Source of the DNA: Akkermansia muciniphila
GTDB lineage: Bacteria > Verrucomicrobiota > Verrucomicrobiia > Verrucomicrobiales > Verrucomicrobiaceae
NCBI GenBank assembly: GCA_945882215.1
Contig: CAMCWM010000028.1
Coordinates: forward strand, 1 to 39,998
Length of the DNA: 39,998 nt
Direction: 5' to 3'
Notes under the pieces: model-generated
Told to the model about the DNA's origin: nothing
Databases searched by the model: none
Seen by the model: only the letters and a program-made list of their open reading frames with translations
Position numbers and translations under genes: made by a program
Shown: positions 1 through 9,100 of the stretch, one piece after another
Layout: the number at the start of each line of letters is the position of its first letter
Position numbering within the stretch: position 1 is the first letter of the stretch

Positions 1-1
1 T

Positions 2-1204
2 CATCTGAGCGGCAACTGGTCCTTGCTTGGCTCCAAACTTTTCCGCGACCAGCTTGCTGAGAGACTGGCAAAACGACTCGCCCTAGCTGGAGGGGATGAA
101 AACCTGAATGCTTGTGCAAGGCTTCTCGGACTCAGTGATGACGAAGCCCTGCGCGGCAAGTTCATCGCAGGCATCGCCTCGGCATTTGAAGGTGCAGAGA
201 TGCCGAAGCTGCCAGATTCGCTCACCAAGGCCCTCAACGACTACATGGCGAAGCAATCTGGCGGCGACCTCACGCTTGCCTTGCGCAGTGGAAACGCCGA
301 TGCGCTCAAAAGCGCCCTCAAGCTCCTCGCCGACGCCAAAGCCAGCAACACCGCCCGCATCGCCATCGCGAAGACTTTGGCCGAACTCGGGAAACAAGAG
401 GCCGTGATGCCCATGGTTGGCATTTTGAAAGCCACGAACCCGCCCAGCCTCAAACGCGGCATGTTGCAGGCCGCCGCCAAGTTTGACGACAAACGAATCC
501 CCGAGGCCCTCCTGCTCGGCTGGGAAGGGCAAATCGCCGGTGACAAAGCGCTGCGTGAAGACGCACTGCGGGTCATGGCGGGTCGCAAAGAGTGGGCGCA
601 GATTCTTGTGAGCTTCGTCAACGACTGGAAGGTGCCCGTGAAGCACTTCACCATCGATATCGTCCGCCAGCTCAGCCTGCACAAGGACGCGGACATCGAC
701 GCCGCCATCGACAAGCACTGGCGCGGCCTGCTCGTCACCGGCCCTACGCCCGAAAAGAAGAAAGAAGCCGAGCGCATCAAAGCCGTGCTCAAAACCGGCC
801 TCGGTGATGCCGAGAAAGGCAAGCTGCAGTTCATGGCCCGCTGCTTCATCTGCCACAAGCTCTTCAACGAAGGCGGCACCATCGGCCCCGACCTCACCGG
901 CTACGACCGTGCCAACGTGGACTTCTGGCTCGACAACATGTTCACCCCCAGTCTCGAAATCCGCGAAGGCTTCGGCGCTTACATCGTGAAAACCAAAGGC
1001 GGCCAGATCCTCACCGGCCTCATCGACGCCCAGGACGGCAGTGGCATCGTCATCAAAGACATGGCCAACAACAAAACCGCCGTGAAACAGGCCGACATCG
1101 AAACAATGGAGGCGTCACCGATCTCCCTCATGCCGGAAGGATTGACGACCGGGATGAGCGATGCCGATTTGAAGGACTTCTTTGCGTATTTGATGAAAAA
1201 GTAA
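2..1204 (+). CDS. HEAT-repeat / c-type cytochrome protein, C-terminal part (5' truncated)
   Basis: The frame is open from base 2, so the start lies before the window. About 270 residues of alpha-helical, HEAT-like repeats come first. A cytochrome c domain follows, with heme motif CFICH at 842-856, then GPDLTGYDR and a C-terminal SLMPEGL whose Met is the likely distal heme ligand. This order matches the C-terminus of the large Pirellula/Verrucomicrobium-type heme-binding proteins (TIGR02603-like), which usually also carry an N-terminal signal peptide and a PQQ/sugar-dehydrogenase-like beta-propeller. Known members are periplasmic and assumed to be redox-active, and the substrate cannot be told here. 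It converges with the next gene, with a 6-bp gap. A TTG at 23 is probably not the start, because the frame is open upstream and the N-terminal domains would be missing. Confidence 0.85.
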   Translation, partial: HLSGNWSLLGSKLFRDQLAERLAKRLALAGGDENLNACARLLGLSDDEALRGKFIAGIASAFEGAEMPKLPDSLTKALNDYMAKQSGGDLTLALRSGNADALKSALKLLADAKASNTARIAIAKTLAELGKQEAVMPMVGILKATNPPSLKRGMLQAAAKFDDKRIPEALLLGWEGQIAGDKALREDALRVMAGRKEWAQILVSFVNDWKVPVKHFTIDIVRQLSLHKDADIDAAIDKHWRGLLVTGPTPEKKKEAERIKAVLKTGLGDAEKGKLQFMARCFICHKLFNEGGTIGPDLTGYDRANVDFWLDNMFTPSLEIREGFGAYIVKTKGGQILTGLIDAQDGSGIVIKDMANNKTAVKQADIETMEASPISLMPEGLTTGMSDADLKDFFAYLMKK

Positions 1205-1210
1205 GCTGCT

Positions 1211-2506
1211 TCAGCGATACAACACGCCCAGTCCGCGCAGCCAGGTGGTGGCGATGCCGAGGAGCATGACCAGGGCGCCCAGTTCTCCGGCGTATGGCAG
1301 GTGCAGGTCGGCGAAGGCATCCAGAGTGGCATACAAGGAGCCGAGACCAGCCAGAGCAGCAGCGGCGCCATAGACATACAGGCCCAGCCAGTGGTCGTTG
1401 GTGAAGGCGGCGGCGTTGATGACGGCAGCGAGGATGCAGACGAGGGCTGAAAAGCCGCCCTCGGCCTCCAAACCCCAGGCAAAGCCGAGTGTGAGGCAGG
1501 CGATGGAGCCGAAGATCAAACCACCAACCACGACGCCCTCCCAGTATTCACGCGGGCGCAGCGCCTGCCGCGCGAATCGGTCCATCACCATGAAAGCGGA
1601 GCTGAAGCCACGCGCCAGATGCGCCCACAGCACAAAGAGCAGCCACGCGCCGATGACGAGATAGGCCAGGATGGGCGACACGGTCTTCAGCCAAGTGCTG
1701 AGCACCTTGTAGGCGATGAATCCGCCAATCATGATGGCCATCTGCCGCCCTTCGGTGAACTGGTTCATGAAATGCGCGAAGCGCAGTTGCTGCCGGTACG
1801 GCCACGAACGCGCACGAAAGGACTCGATGAGGCCCATGCGCGCGTTTTCATTCATCGGATTCAGCCGTAGCGCTTCGAGAAAGTGCTCGTTGGCTTTTTT
1901 GTGATCGCCCTCCATCACGGCCTGCCAGCCGGCGCTGGTGTGGGCGCTGTCGTCGTCGGCGTTGCGCTCGAGCTGGTAGCGAATGAGGTCTTTGTTGTCG
2001 CCGTCCTTCTTTTGCAGCAGCAGCGCGGCGGAGAGCACCTCGGCGGCCATGGTGTTCTCGGTGTCGAGCGCCAGAGCGGCGCGGGCGGCCGTCTCGGCCT
2101 GGGGGAAATCGCGCAGACGCAGATGCAGCCGTGCCAGCACGGCGTGGCTGAAATCGCTGTCTGGATCGAGGCCGACGGCTTTCTCGGCCTGTTTGAGCGC
2201 TTCTTTGATGGCGCTGGTCTGGCCGTCCTTGGCGTTCGCGTTCAAAGCGAGCGCCAAAACGCTGCGGGCGAAGGCATTCTCGGGTTCGAGGGCCATGGCG
2301 CGTTTCGCGGCGTCCACGGAATTTGGAGCGGTTTCGTCATCGTCCATCCAGCACAGCGCGAGCATGACGAAGCTGGGCGTGTGATGCGCGTCGAGTTCCA
2401 GGGCCTGCTTGTAGCACGCGATGGCGTCCTGCGTGCGGTGCTGGCTCTGCAACAACCTGCCACGGGCAAACGCGGCTTCGGGCGAAGGGTGAAAGTCGTC
2501 GGACAT
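1211..2506 (-). CDS. TPR protein with C-terminal multi-pass membrane domain
   Basis: 431 residues. The N-terminal ~240 hold tetratricopeptide-type helical repeats (for example AIACYKQALELD, AETAARAALALD, ANEHFLEALRLNPMNENA). The C-terminal ~180 contain about five or six hydrophobic segments, such as residues ~255-300, 325-368 and 372-423. It therefore looks like an inner-membrane protein with a soluble TPR interaction domain at its N-terminus. It starts 16 bp after the stop of a TPR-AAA ATPase gene on the same strand, so the two are probably co-transcribed and may work together, which is inference. No catalytic motif is seen and no named family is recognised for the membrane part. The ATG at 2506 fits the start of the first repeat. 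Confidence 0.85.
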   Translation of the reverse strand: MSDDFHPSPEAAFARGRLLQSQHRTQDAIACYKQALELDAHHTPSFVMLALCWMDDDETAPNSVDAAKRAMALEPENAFARSVLALALNANAKDGQTSAIKEALKQAEKAVGLDPDSDFSHAVLARLHLRLRDFPQAETAARAALALDTENTMAAEVLSAALLLQKKDGDNKDLIRYQLERNADDDSAHTSAGWQAVMEGDHKKANEHFLEALRLNPMNENARMGLIESFRARSWPYRQQLRFAHFMNQFTEGRQMAIMIGGFIAYKVLSTWLKTVSPILAYLVIGAWLLFVLWAHLARGFSSAFMVMDRFARQALRPREYWEGVVVGGLIFGSIACLTLGFAWGLEAEGGFSALVCILAAVINAAAFTNDHWLGLYVYGAAAALAGLGSLYATLDAFADLHLPYAGELGALVMLLGIATTWLRGLGVLYR

Positions 2507-2522
2507 GCGCTGTGGATGGGGT

Positions 2523-3929
2523 TCAGCGCTTCAGGAGGCCGAGATGCTTCAGCACGTCGTCGTAAAAGCCGCTTTGGTTCGAGTACATCGCGTAATTCTT
2601 CGCGCTCTCGAACCAGGCCTTCGTGGTGGGCTTGTGGCGACCAGCGGCCTTGATGAGATCCTTCGTTGTCAGCGGAATCACTTTGCCGGTCTTCATCGCG
2701 GCGTTCAAAACCTCCTCGGTGGCGAGATCGAAGACGGCTTTGAGGTCGGCACCGGAAAAACCGTCGGTCTTCTTTGCCAGCGCGCGTGGATCGAGTTCAC
2801 CGATGGGTTTCTTCTGCGCCATGACCTCAATGATCGCGGCGCGTCCGCCTTCATCCGGCGGTGGAACGAAGAGCGTGCGATCAAAGCGGCCTGGGCGACG
2901 AAACGCGGGGTCGATGTGCCACGGTGCGTTGGTGGCGCCGAGAATGAGCACGCCGTCGTTGTTGGACTCAGCGCCGTCCATCTCGGAGAGGAAGGCGTTG
3001 ATGAGATTGCGGCCTGCACTTTGACGCAAGTCGCGTCGATCGGCAGCGAGGGCATCCACTTCATCGAAGAACAGAATGCTCGGCGCGTTCTGGCGGGCGA
3101 GTTCGAAGACCTCGTGCATGTTTTTCTCCGAGTTGCCGATCCACATGTCGAGAATCTGGTGCAGGCCGAGCGCGATGAAGTTCGCCTTGATCTCGCCCGC
3201 AGTGGCCTTGCTGATGAGCGTTTTGCCCACACCAGGCGGGCCGTAGAGCAGCACACCGCCGCCGATCTTCTTGTCGTAGGCTTTGAACAGCTCCGCGTGC
3301 TGCAGCGGGTAGATGATCTTCATGCGGATCTCCTCTTTGAGAGCCTCCATGCCGCCGACGCCGGAGAAATTGAGCTTCGGCTTCTCGAAATCGGCCAGAC
3401 CGAGGTCAAAGGCCGCGCCACCACGCGGATGACCGTCGTCATCGTCTTTGGTTTCGTTCGCGGACTCGATGTAACTGCCGCTGGAGGTGATCGCGGCGCG
3501 TTTGCGGCCTGCGTCGTCATCGGAGGCTGGCTTGATGCCGTGGAGGTCTTTTTCGATGCCGGGATCAGCCAAAGCGCGGTTCAGCACGATGCCTTGGTCA
3601 TACATCGTCTTCGCCTTGGGCAGATCCCCTTCGGTGATGTGAATCCGGGCGAGGAGGATGAATGCGGCGGCACAGGTGGGCGTGTCGGAGAGGATTTGCT
3701 CGGCACGGACGGCGGCCTGTGAGGTCTTGCCTTGCAGCAACGCGACTCGGGCGAGACCCAGTCGCGCCTCCGCGTGGGCCGGATCGCTTTTCAGCACGTT
3801 TTGAAAGCTCTGTTCCGCGTCTTCGACCAGCCCTTCCTCAAGACAGCCCTCCGCAAAGAGCATGAGCAGCGGGGCGTTGTCGGGCGAATGTTGCAGGGCG
3901 AGGCGGAGCGCGTCGAGATTTTGTGCCAT
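2523..3929 (-). CDS. AAA+ ATPase with N-terminal TPR domain
   Basis: 468 residues. Residues 1-120 are TPR-like repeats, 130-180 is a charged linker, and 185-400 is a classical AAA module. Visible are Walker A GPPGVGKT (230-237), a pore-loop-like WIGNSE (263-268), Walker B ILFFDE (285-290), sensor-1 GATN (331-334) and the arginine-finger segment RRPGRFDR (344-351). FSGADLKAVF (391-400) is typical of the AAA lid of FtsH/p97/Vps4-type proteins. There is no protease or second AAA domain, so it is more likely a remodelling ATPase than a protease. It sits 45 bp after an amidase gene and 16 bp before a TPR membrane protein. The target is unknown; the downstream membrane protein is a candidate partner. 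Confidence 0.9.
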   Translation of the reverse strand: MAQNLDALRLALQHSPDNAPLLMLFAEGCLEEGLVEDAEQSFQNVLKSDPAHAEARLGLARVALLQGKTSQAAVRAEQILSDTPTCAAAFILLARIHITEGDLPKAKTMYDQGIVLNRALADPGIEKDLHGIKPASDDDAGRKRAAITSSGSYIESANETKDDDDGHPRGGAAFDLGLADFEKPKLNFSGVGGMEALKEEIRMKIIYPLQHAELFKAYDKKIGGGVLLYGPPGVGKTLISKATAGEIKANFIALGLHQILDMWIGNSEKNMHEVFELARQNAPSILFFDEVDALAADRRDLRQSAGRNLINAFLSEMDGAESNNDGVLILGATNAPWHIDPAFRRPGRFDRTLFVPPPDEGGRAAIIEVMAQKKPIGELDPRALAKKTDGFSGADLKAVFDLATEEVLNAAMKTGKVIPLTTKDLIKAAGRHKPTTKAWFESAKNYAMYSNQSGFYDDVLKHLGLLKR

Positions 3930-3974
3930 GGGAGAGCGACTCCAGCGTGCGCAGGTGGAGGTGGCAAGGAAATT

Positions 3975-4613
3975 TCACAGCGCCCGGCGATATGCCTCCA
4001 CTTTGGCGATGAACGCCTGCCATTTCGGACCGAGGCGACCCCGATCGAGCAGGAAATGCGGGCAGAGCTTGTGGCCGAGGTCACGACCGTCATCGTGGCG
4101 GATCATGCGCCAGTGCATGTGCGGGACGACGTGGGAGGTGGGAATGCCATGCTCGTTGAGCAGCCAAGCGGTGAGGCGGGCGGTCTTGTCGAGGGTGCGG
4201 GCGCGGTCGTTGCCGCGATTTTCGCACATTTCGATGCCGATGGAGCTGCGATTGCCGGGGCCGTCGTAGTCGGCGTGCTCGCCCCGCTCGTTGGTGGGCA
4301 GGCTTTGATAAATGGAATGGTCATCCACGGTGAAATGCCAGCCGATGTAGCCGATGGCGTTGTGGCGGCCTTTGATGGAGCCGCGCTTGAGCATCTGGGC
4401 GTGGGAATACGCGTTGGCACTGCGGGAACGATTTTCTGTGGCGTGGATGGTGATGTAGCGCGGCGTCATCGGCCGGTGCTGGATGCGCGAATAGCGGCCC
4501 TTGGGCACCAGATCGACGGTGACGCCGGGCGGCGTGCGTTGGGGCACCATGATCGCGCAGGACGCGAGCAAGGAAGCGACCAGCCCGTGGAGAATGATTT
4601 GATTAAATTTCAT
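3975..4613 (-). CDS. N-acetylmuramoyl-L-alanine amidase (Amidase_2), lipoprotein
   Basis: The protein begins MKFNQIILHGLVASLLASC, a short basic/hydrophobic signal with lipobox LLAS-C, so it is probably lipid-anchored. The amidase domain shows ITIHATEN with the first zinc His, a central IGYIGWHFTVDD segment, VPHMHWR with the second His, and KLCPHFLL with Cys as the likely third ligand, as in CwlA/XlyA-type enzymes. The expected reaction is cleavage of the MurNAc-L-Ala bond in peptidoglycan. The frame extends to a TTG at 4625, but the ATG at 4613 puts the signal peptide at the N-terminus. It is the first gene of a minus-strand cluster with the TPR-AAA and TPR membrane genes. Confidence 0.88.
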   Translation of the reverse strand: MKFNQIILHGLVASLLASCAIMVPQRTPPGVTVDLVPKGRYSRIQHRPMTPRYITIHATENRSRSANAYSHAQMLKRGSIKGRHNAIGYIGWHFTVDDHSIYQSLPTNERGEHADYDGPGNRSSIGIEMCENRGNDRARTLDKTARLTAWLLNEHGIPTSHVVPHMHWRMIRHDDGRDLGHKLCPHFLLDRGRLGPKWQAFIAKVEAYRRAL

Positions 4614-4854
4614 TGGAGAGGGCAAAGCAGGTTGCGTGACAAGATCGGCGGGGAGCTCCAGGCCGGAGCCAGAAATCTGTTATTTTTTCTTCTGCATTGG
4701 TTTTCAGTGCTCTGCGACTGGCATGAAAAGATTCTCATTTTCGGCGCTCAGGGCCGGGTTTTTGACGCCGGAAAAATTTTTTCGTCGTGGAACCCTTGAA
4801 ACTGCGATGAGAAACGCTTTTCAGCACAATGGATGGGAAAAAAATCTCGCCATC

Positions 4855-4870
4855 CCACAATATCTTGTGC
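4855..4870 (+). promoter_or_regulatory. candidate NrdR box 1
   Basis: CCACAATATCTTGTGC is a 16-bp imperfect palindrome that agrees at about 13 positions with my recollection of the NrdR box, acaCwAtATaTwGtgt. It lies ~110 bp before the nrdB start. NrdR represses ribonucleotide reductase genes by binding two such boxes. Confidence 0.6.
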
Positions 4871-4887
4871 ATGATCCACCTCGGCAC

Positions 4888-4903
4888 CCGCAATATATAG
4901 TAT
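4888..4903 (+). promoter_or_regulatory. candidate NrdR box 2 and AT-rich promoter zone
   Basis: CCGCAATATATAGTAT fits the NrdR-box core CAATATATAG. It starts 33 bp after box 1, about three helical turns and close to the usual 31-32 bp for paired boxes. TATAGT occurs twice (4896-4901 and 4905-4910) and could be a -10 element, so a bound repressor would cover the promoter. No convincing -35 is seen. The rest of the 353-bp gap 4626-4978 shows nothing gene-like. Confidence 0.55.
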
Positions 4904-4978
4904 TTATAGTGCATTTGGGTTTCCTTCCCGTTTCCCCGTAACTCGACCAAATCACCGTCACTCTGCAACGAAATCGTC

Positions 4979-6061
4979 ATGGAAAAGATCTACAAGGTTG
5001 GCAATCGCGAGTTCCCGCTCGATCAAGACAAAGCTGAGGCGGCCTTTGCTGCCAAAAAGGTCATCAATGGCCGCAAGAGCATGACCTTTAACCTGCTCCC
5101 GCTGAAATATCAGTGGGCCTATGACCTCTACCGGATCATGAAGGCCAACCACTGGGAGCCGGAGGACATCCAGATGCAGAAGGATGTGGAACAATGGCGC
5201 TCCAACGAGATCACGCAGAACGAGCGCTGGATCATCATGATGGGCATCGGCTACTTCAGCGCCGCCGAGGGCATCGTAGGCGACAACATCCAGCATGTGA
5301 TCCGCGAGCTGGTCACCGCGCCGGAACTGAAACTTGTGCTGGGCCGCCATGCGCATGAGGAGAACATCCACGCCGATTCGCTGCTGTACATGATTTCCTC
5401 CCTGGGCATCAACCCACATGAGTGCGAGGCGATGTTCGAGCAAATCCCGACGATCGTGAAAAAGAACGAATTCGTCACCCGCATTTCCCATGTGTTGCGC
5501 CGCGATCTGGATCTGACGCAGGTGGCCAACAAGCAGTTGCTGGCAAAGAACATCTTCATGTTCGGCCAGTGCATGGAAGGCACGCAGTTCTACGGCCTGT
5601 TCGGCATGATCCTCAGCCTCTACCGCCAGAACAAGTTCCCCGGCATCGGCCAGATGTTCCGCTACACGCTGCGCGACGAGAGCAATCACATCGAACTGCT
5701 GCGCAACCTCTTCATGGATCTCGTCGAGGAGAACCCGGAGATCTGGACCGCCGAGTTCCGCGATGAACTGGTGAACATCATGCGCGAGGCCGTGGCACTG
5801 GAGAAGGAGTTCATCCGTGACTGCCTGCCGACGAATGCCGTCGGCCTGAGCCCCGAGGAATTTGAGCGTTACACCGACTACATCGCCGACCGTCGTCTGG
5901 ACGGCTGCGGGCTGCCGGTGCTGAACCCAGGCATCACCAATCCGCTGCCCTGGCTGGCGGAGCTGATGGACATCAAGAAGGAACAAAACTTCTTCGAAGG
6001 CAAGGTCACCGACTACCAGAAGTCCTCCGCCCTCGCAGCCTGCTCCGACGACGACCTGTAA
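4979..6061 (+). CDS. nrdB: ribonucleoside-diphosphate reductase beta subunit, class Ic-like
   Basis: 360 residues, the length usual for R2. It houses the dinuclear metal cofactor that starts the radical reaction reducing ribonucleotides. All six metal ligands can be placed: E97 (YFSAAE), E128 and H131 (EENIH), E200 (CMEGTQFYG), E234 and H237 (RDESNH). W59, D233 and the C-terminal Y346 fit the radical-transfer path. The position of the radical tyrosine (Y122 in E. coli, F127 in Chlamydia trachomatis) is L135 in ENIHADSLLY. The first ligand is Glu, as in Chlamydia, rather than Asp. This points to the class Ic group that uses a Mn/Fe cofactor instead of a tyrosyl radical. It is transcribed ahead of nrdA, with an intrinsic terminator between them and candidate NrdR boxes upstream. 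Confidence 0.95.
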   Translation: MEKIYKVGNREFPLDQDKAEAAFAAKKVINGRKSMTFNLLPLKYQWAYDLYRIMKANHWEPEDIQMQKDVEQWRSNEITQNERWIIMMGIGYFSAAEGIVGDNIQHVIRELVTAPELKLVLGRHAHEENIHADSLLYMISSLGINPHECEAMFEQIPTIVKKNEFVTRISHVLRRDLDLTQVANKQLLAKNIFMFGQCMEGTQFYGLFGMILSLYRQNKFPGIGQMFRYTLRDESNHIELLRNLFMDLVEENPEIWTAEFRDELVNIMREAVALEKEFIRDCLPTNAVGLSPEEFERYTDYIADRRLDGCGLPVLNPGITNPLPWLAELMDIKKEQNFFEGKVTDYQKSSALAACSDDDL

Positions 6062-6085
6062 CTGTTCTCCTCTCCCAGTGGTTTT

Positions 6086-6113
6086 CGCCGGAGTGATCCG
6101 GCGGGATTTTTTC
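6086..6113 (+). terminator. intrinsic terminator between nrdB and nrdA
   Basis: A perfect 7-bp stem CGCCGGA / TCCGGCG (6086-6092 and 6097-6103) with loop GTGA is followed by GGA and six T (6107-6112). This is a textbook rho-independent terminator 25 bp after the nrdB stop. It implies that part of the transcription ends before nrdA. Confidence 0.88.
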
Positions 6114-6180
6114 ATCCTCCAAATTCGCTCATTTCCGTTAATCAATCGCTCGCGTTAAACTCAAACCTGGACCTCCCGCC

Positions 6181-9100
6181 ATGATCACTGACCTGCTCCA
6201 CGAAGACAAGGCGCTCAAACGCGTCGCACACACACCCAAGGACCAAAAACCCCAGTTCGAATGGAGCGCGCTGACCGCAGGCGTCGCCGGCATTCCGACG
6301 ACAGTGGCCCCGAAGGTGCGCATCGGCAGCAGTGAACGTGATTTCGACGTGGGTGAAATCGCCGACACGGTCGGCAACGCGATCACGGACCTGCTGCTCG
6401 CACGCCAGCGCCAGAACGAAATCTTCACCGACTCCAACCGTCAGCTTGTCCAGGTCATTTCCCGTGCGGTGGCGGAGGAAGTCGCCCAGCGCACCACCGC
6501 CAACGGCAGTGAGGCTCCGATGCTGAGCACAAAAGAGATTTACCAGGTCATTGAGCAGGCTCTGGTGCGTCACAACGCCCACGACGTCGCCCGCAGCCTC
6601 GCCGAGCGCCGGAAGCGTGTCGAAACCCTCGCCAATTCGGACGCGAACGATGCGGGTTCTCTCCAGCCCCTCATGGTCACCACCAAAGTCATCCGCCGCA
6701 ACGGCCAGCTCGTCCCTTGGAACCACAACAAGATCGAGATCGCCGTGCGCAAGGCCTTCCTCTCCATGGAGATGGACTCCGCTCCCGCCGTGCAGGTGGC
6801 CGAGGCCGTGAGCCGTTCGGTCGTCAATGACGGCAAGCAGTTCATGCACATCGAGGACGTGCAGAACCTCGTCGAGGAAGAGCTCATGAAGCAGGGCTTC
6901 TTCAAAGTCGCCCGCTCCTACATCCAGTACCGTGCGCTGCGCTCCAACATGCGCGTCACCGACGAGCAGGCCGCCGCCATCATCAACGAGCAGGAGTCCG
7001 ATCAGCAGCAGTCCCTCATCCTCGTCCGCGTTTCCCCCACCGAGACCTTCCTCTGGGACGGCCAGGATCTGAAGCGCCGCATCGACTTCGCCAGCCTCGG
7101 CCTCGACCTCTGCATCAACCGTGGCGAGATCGAGATGGAGCTGCGCCGCTCCATCTTCAGCGAGATCACCGTCGATGCGCTCAAGACCACCATCATCCTC
7201 AATGCGCGCACCTTGATGGAAAAGGACGCCGACTTCGCCAAGTTCGCCGGCCGCATGCTCCTCACCTACATCTATGAGGAAGTGCTCGGCTGGAGCATCG
7301 TCGATCACGGCATCGAGCAGCTCCCGAACTTCCACCGCCGTGCGTTCCGCAAGAACCTCGCACGCGGCATCGAGATCGAGCGCATCCATCCGCAGCTCCT
7401 CAAGTACGACCTCGACAAGCTCGCCAGCGCGCTCGACCCCGCCGCAGACATGGATTTCGACTTCCTCGGCATCCAGACGCTCTATGACCGCTACTTGATC
7501 GTCGATAAAAAGATCAAGCCCTCCAAGCGCCTCGAAGCGCCGCAGCTCTTCTGGATGCGCGTTGCCATGGGCCTCTGCGTCGCGGAGAAAGAAAACCCCG
7601 AGGACAAGATCATCGCGCTGTACAAGCTCTACAAAGGCCGCCGCTTCTGCTCCAGCACGCCCACGCTCTTCAACAGCGGCACCATGCACAGCCAGCTCTC
7701 CTCCTGCTATCTCTACAAGGTGGATGACAGCATCGAGTCCATCATGCAGCGCGGCATCGCCGACAACGCCTACCTCTCCAAGTGGGCCGGTGGTCTCGGT
7801 GGTTCCTGGACGGCCGTGCGCGGCACCGGCGGCTACATCAAAGGCACCAACGGCGAAAGCCAGGGCGTCATTCCCTTCCTCAAGCTGCACAACGACCAGC
7901 TCATCGCCGTCAATCAGGGTGGCAAACGCCGCGGCTCCGGCTGTGCGTATCTCGAAATCTGGCACAACGACATCGAGGACTTCCTCCAGCTCCGCGTGAA
8001 CACCGGCGACGAGCGCCGCCGCACCCACGACCTCAACACCGCCTGCTGGATTCCCGACCTCTTCATGAAGCGCATGGAGGCCCGTGGCAACTGGACCCTC
8101 TTCCGCTCCAACGAAACCCCCGACCTCCACGACCTCTACGGCAGCGCCTTTGAAAAACGCTACATCGAGTACGAAGAGAAGGCCGCCAAGGGCGAGATCT
8201 TCGGCCGCCCCATGGAAGCGCTCGATCTGTGGAAAAAGATGCTCAAGGCCATCTTCGAAACCGGCCATCCGTGGATGACCTTCAAAGATCCCTGCAACGT
8301 CCGCAGCCCGCAGGACCACTGCGGCGTCATCCACAGCTCGAATCTCTGCACCGAGATCACGCTGAACACCAGCTTTGAGGAAACCGCCGTCTGCAACCTC
8401 GGCTCCGTCCTCATCGACAACCACCTCGACGACAACGGCGGCATCGACCACTCCAAGCTCCGCGATTCCATCCGCGTCGCCGTGCGCATGCTCGACAACG
8501 TCATCGACATCAACTTCTACCCCACCGAAGCCGCCAAGACCGCCAACAGCCGTCATCGCCCCATCGGTCTCGGCGTCATGGGTCTCGGCTACGCGCTCTA
8601 TCGCAAAGGCCTGCCCTTCGCCTCGAAGGAAGCCGTCGAGTTCAACGACGAGTTCATGGAAGCCGTCGCCTACTACGCCTATGAGGCCAGCAGCGATCTC
8701 GCCGCCGAAAAAGGCACCTACTCCACCTACAAAGGCAGCAAGTGGGACCGCGGCCTCCTCCCGCAGGACACCGTCGATCTCCTCGCCCAGGAGCGTGGTC
8801 TCGACATCGAAGTCCCCCGTGGCGGCAAGATGGACTGGTCCGGCCTGCGCGCGAAGATCGCCAAGAACGGCATGCGCAACAGCAACGTCCTCGCCATCGC
8901 CCCCACCGCCACCATCTCGAACATCATGGGCTCCAGCCCCTGCATCGAGCCCCTGTTCACCAACTTCTACACCAAGAGCAACCTCTCCGGCGACTTCATG
9001 GTGCTCAATCCCTACCTCGTGAAGGATCTCAAGAAGCGCGGCCTCTGGAACTCCGAGATTCAGAACAAGATCAAGTACACCGACGGCGAACTCGAAAGCA

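Noticed and set aside
4735..4980. 81-codon minus-strand frame upstream of nrdB
   Set aside because: It covers the promoter and NrdR-box zone and has no recognisable protein features.
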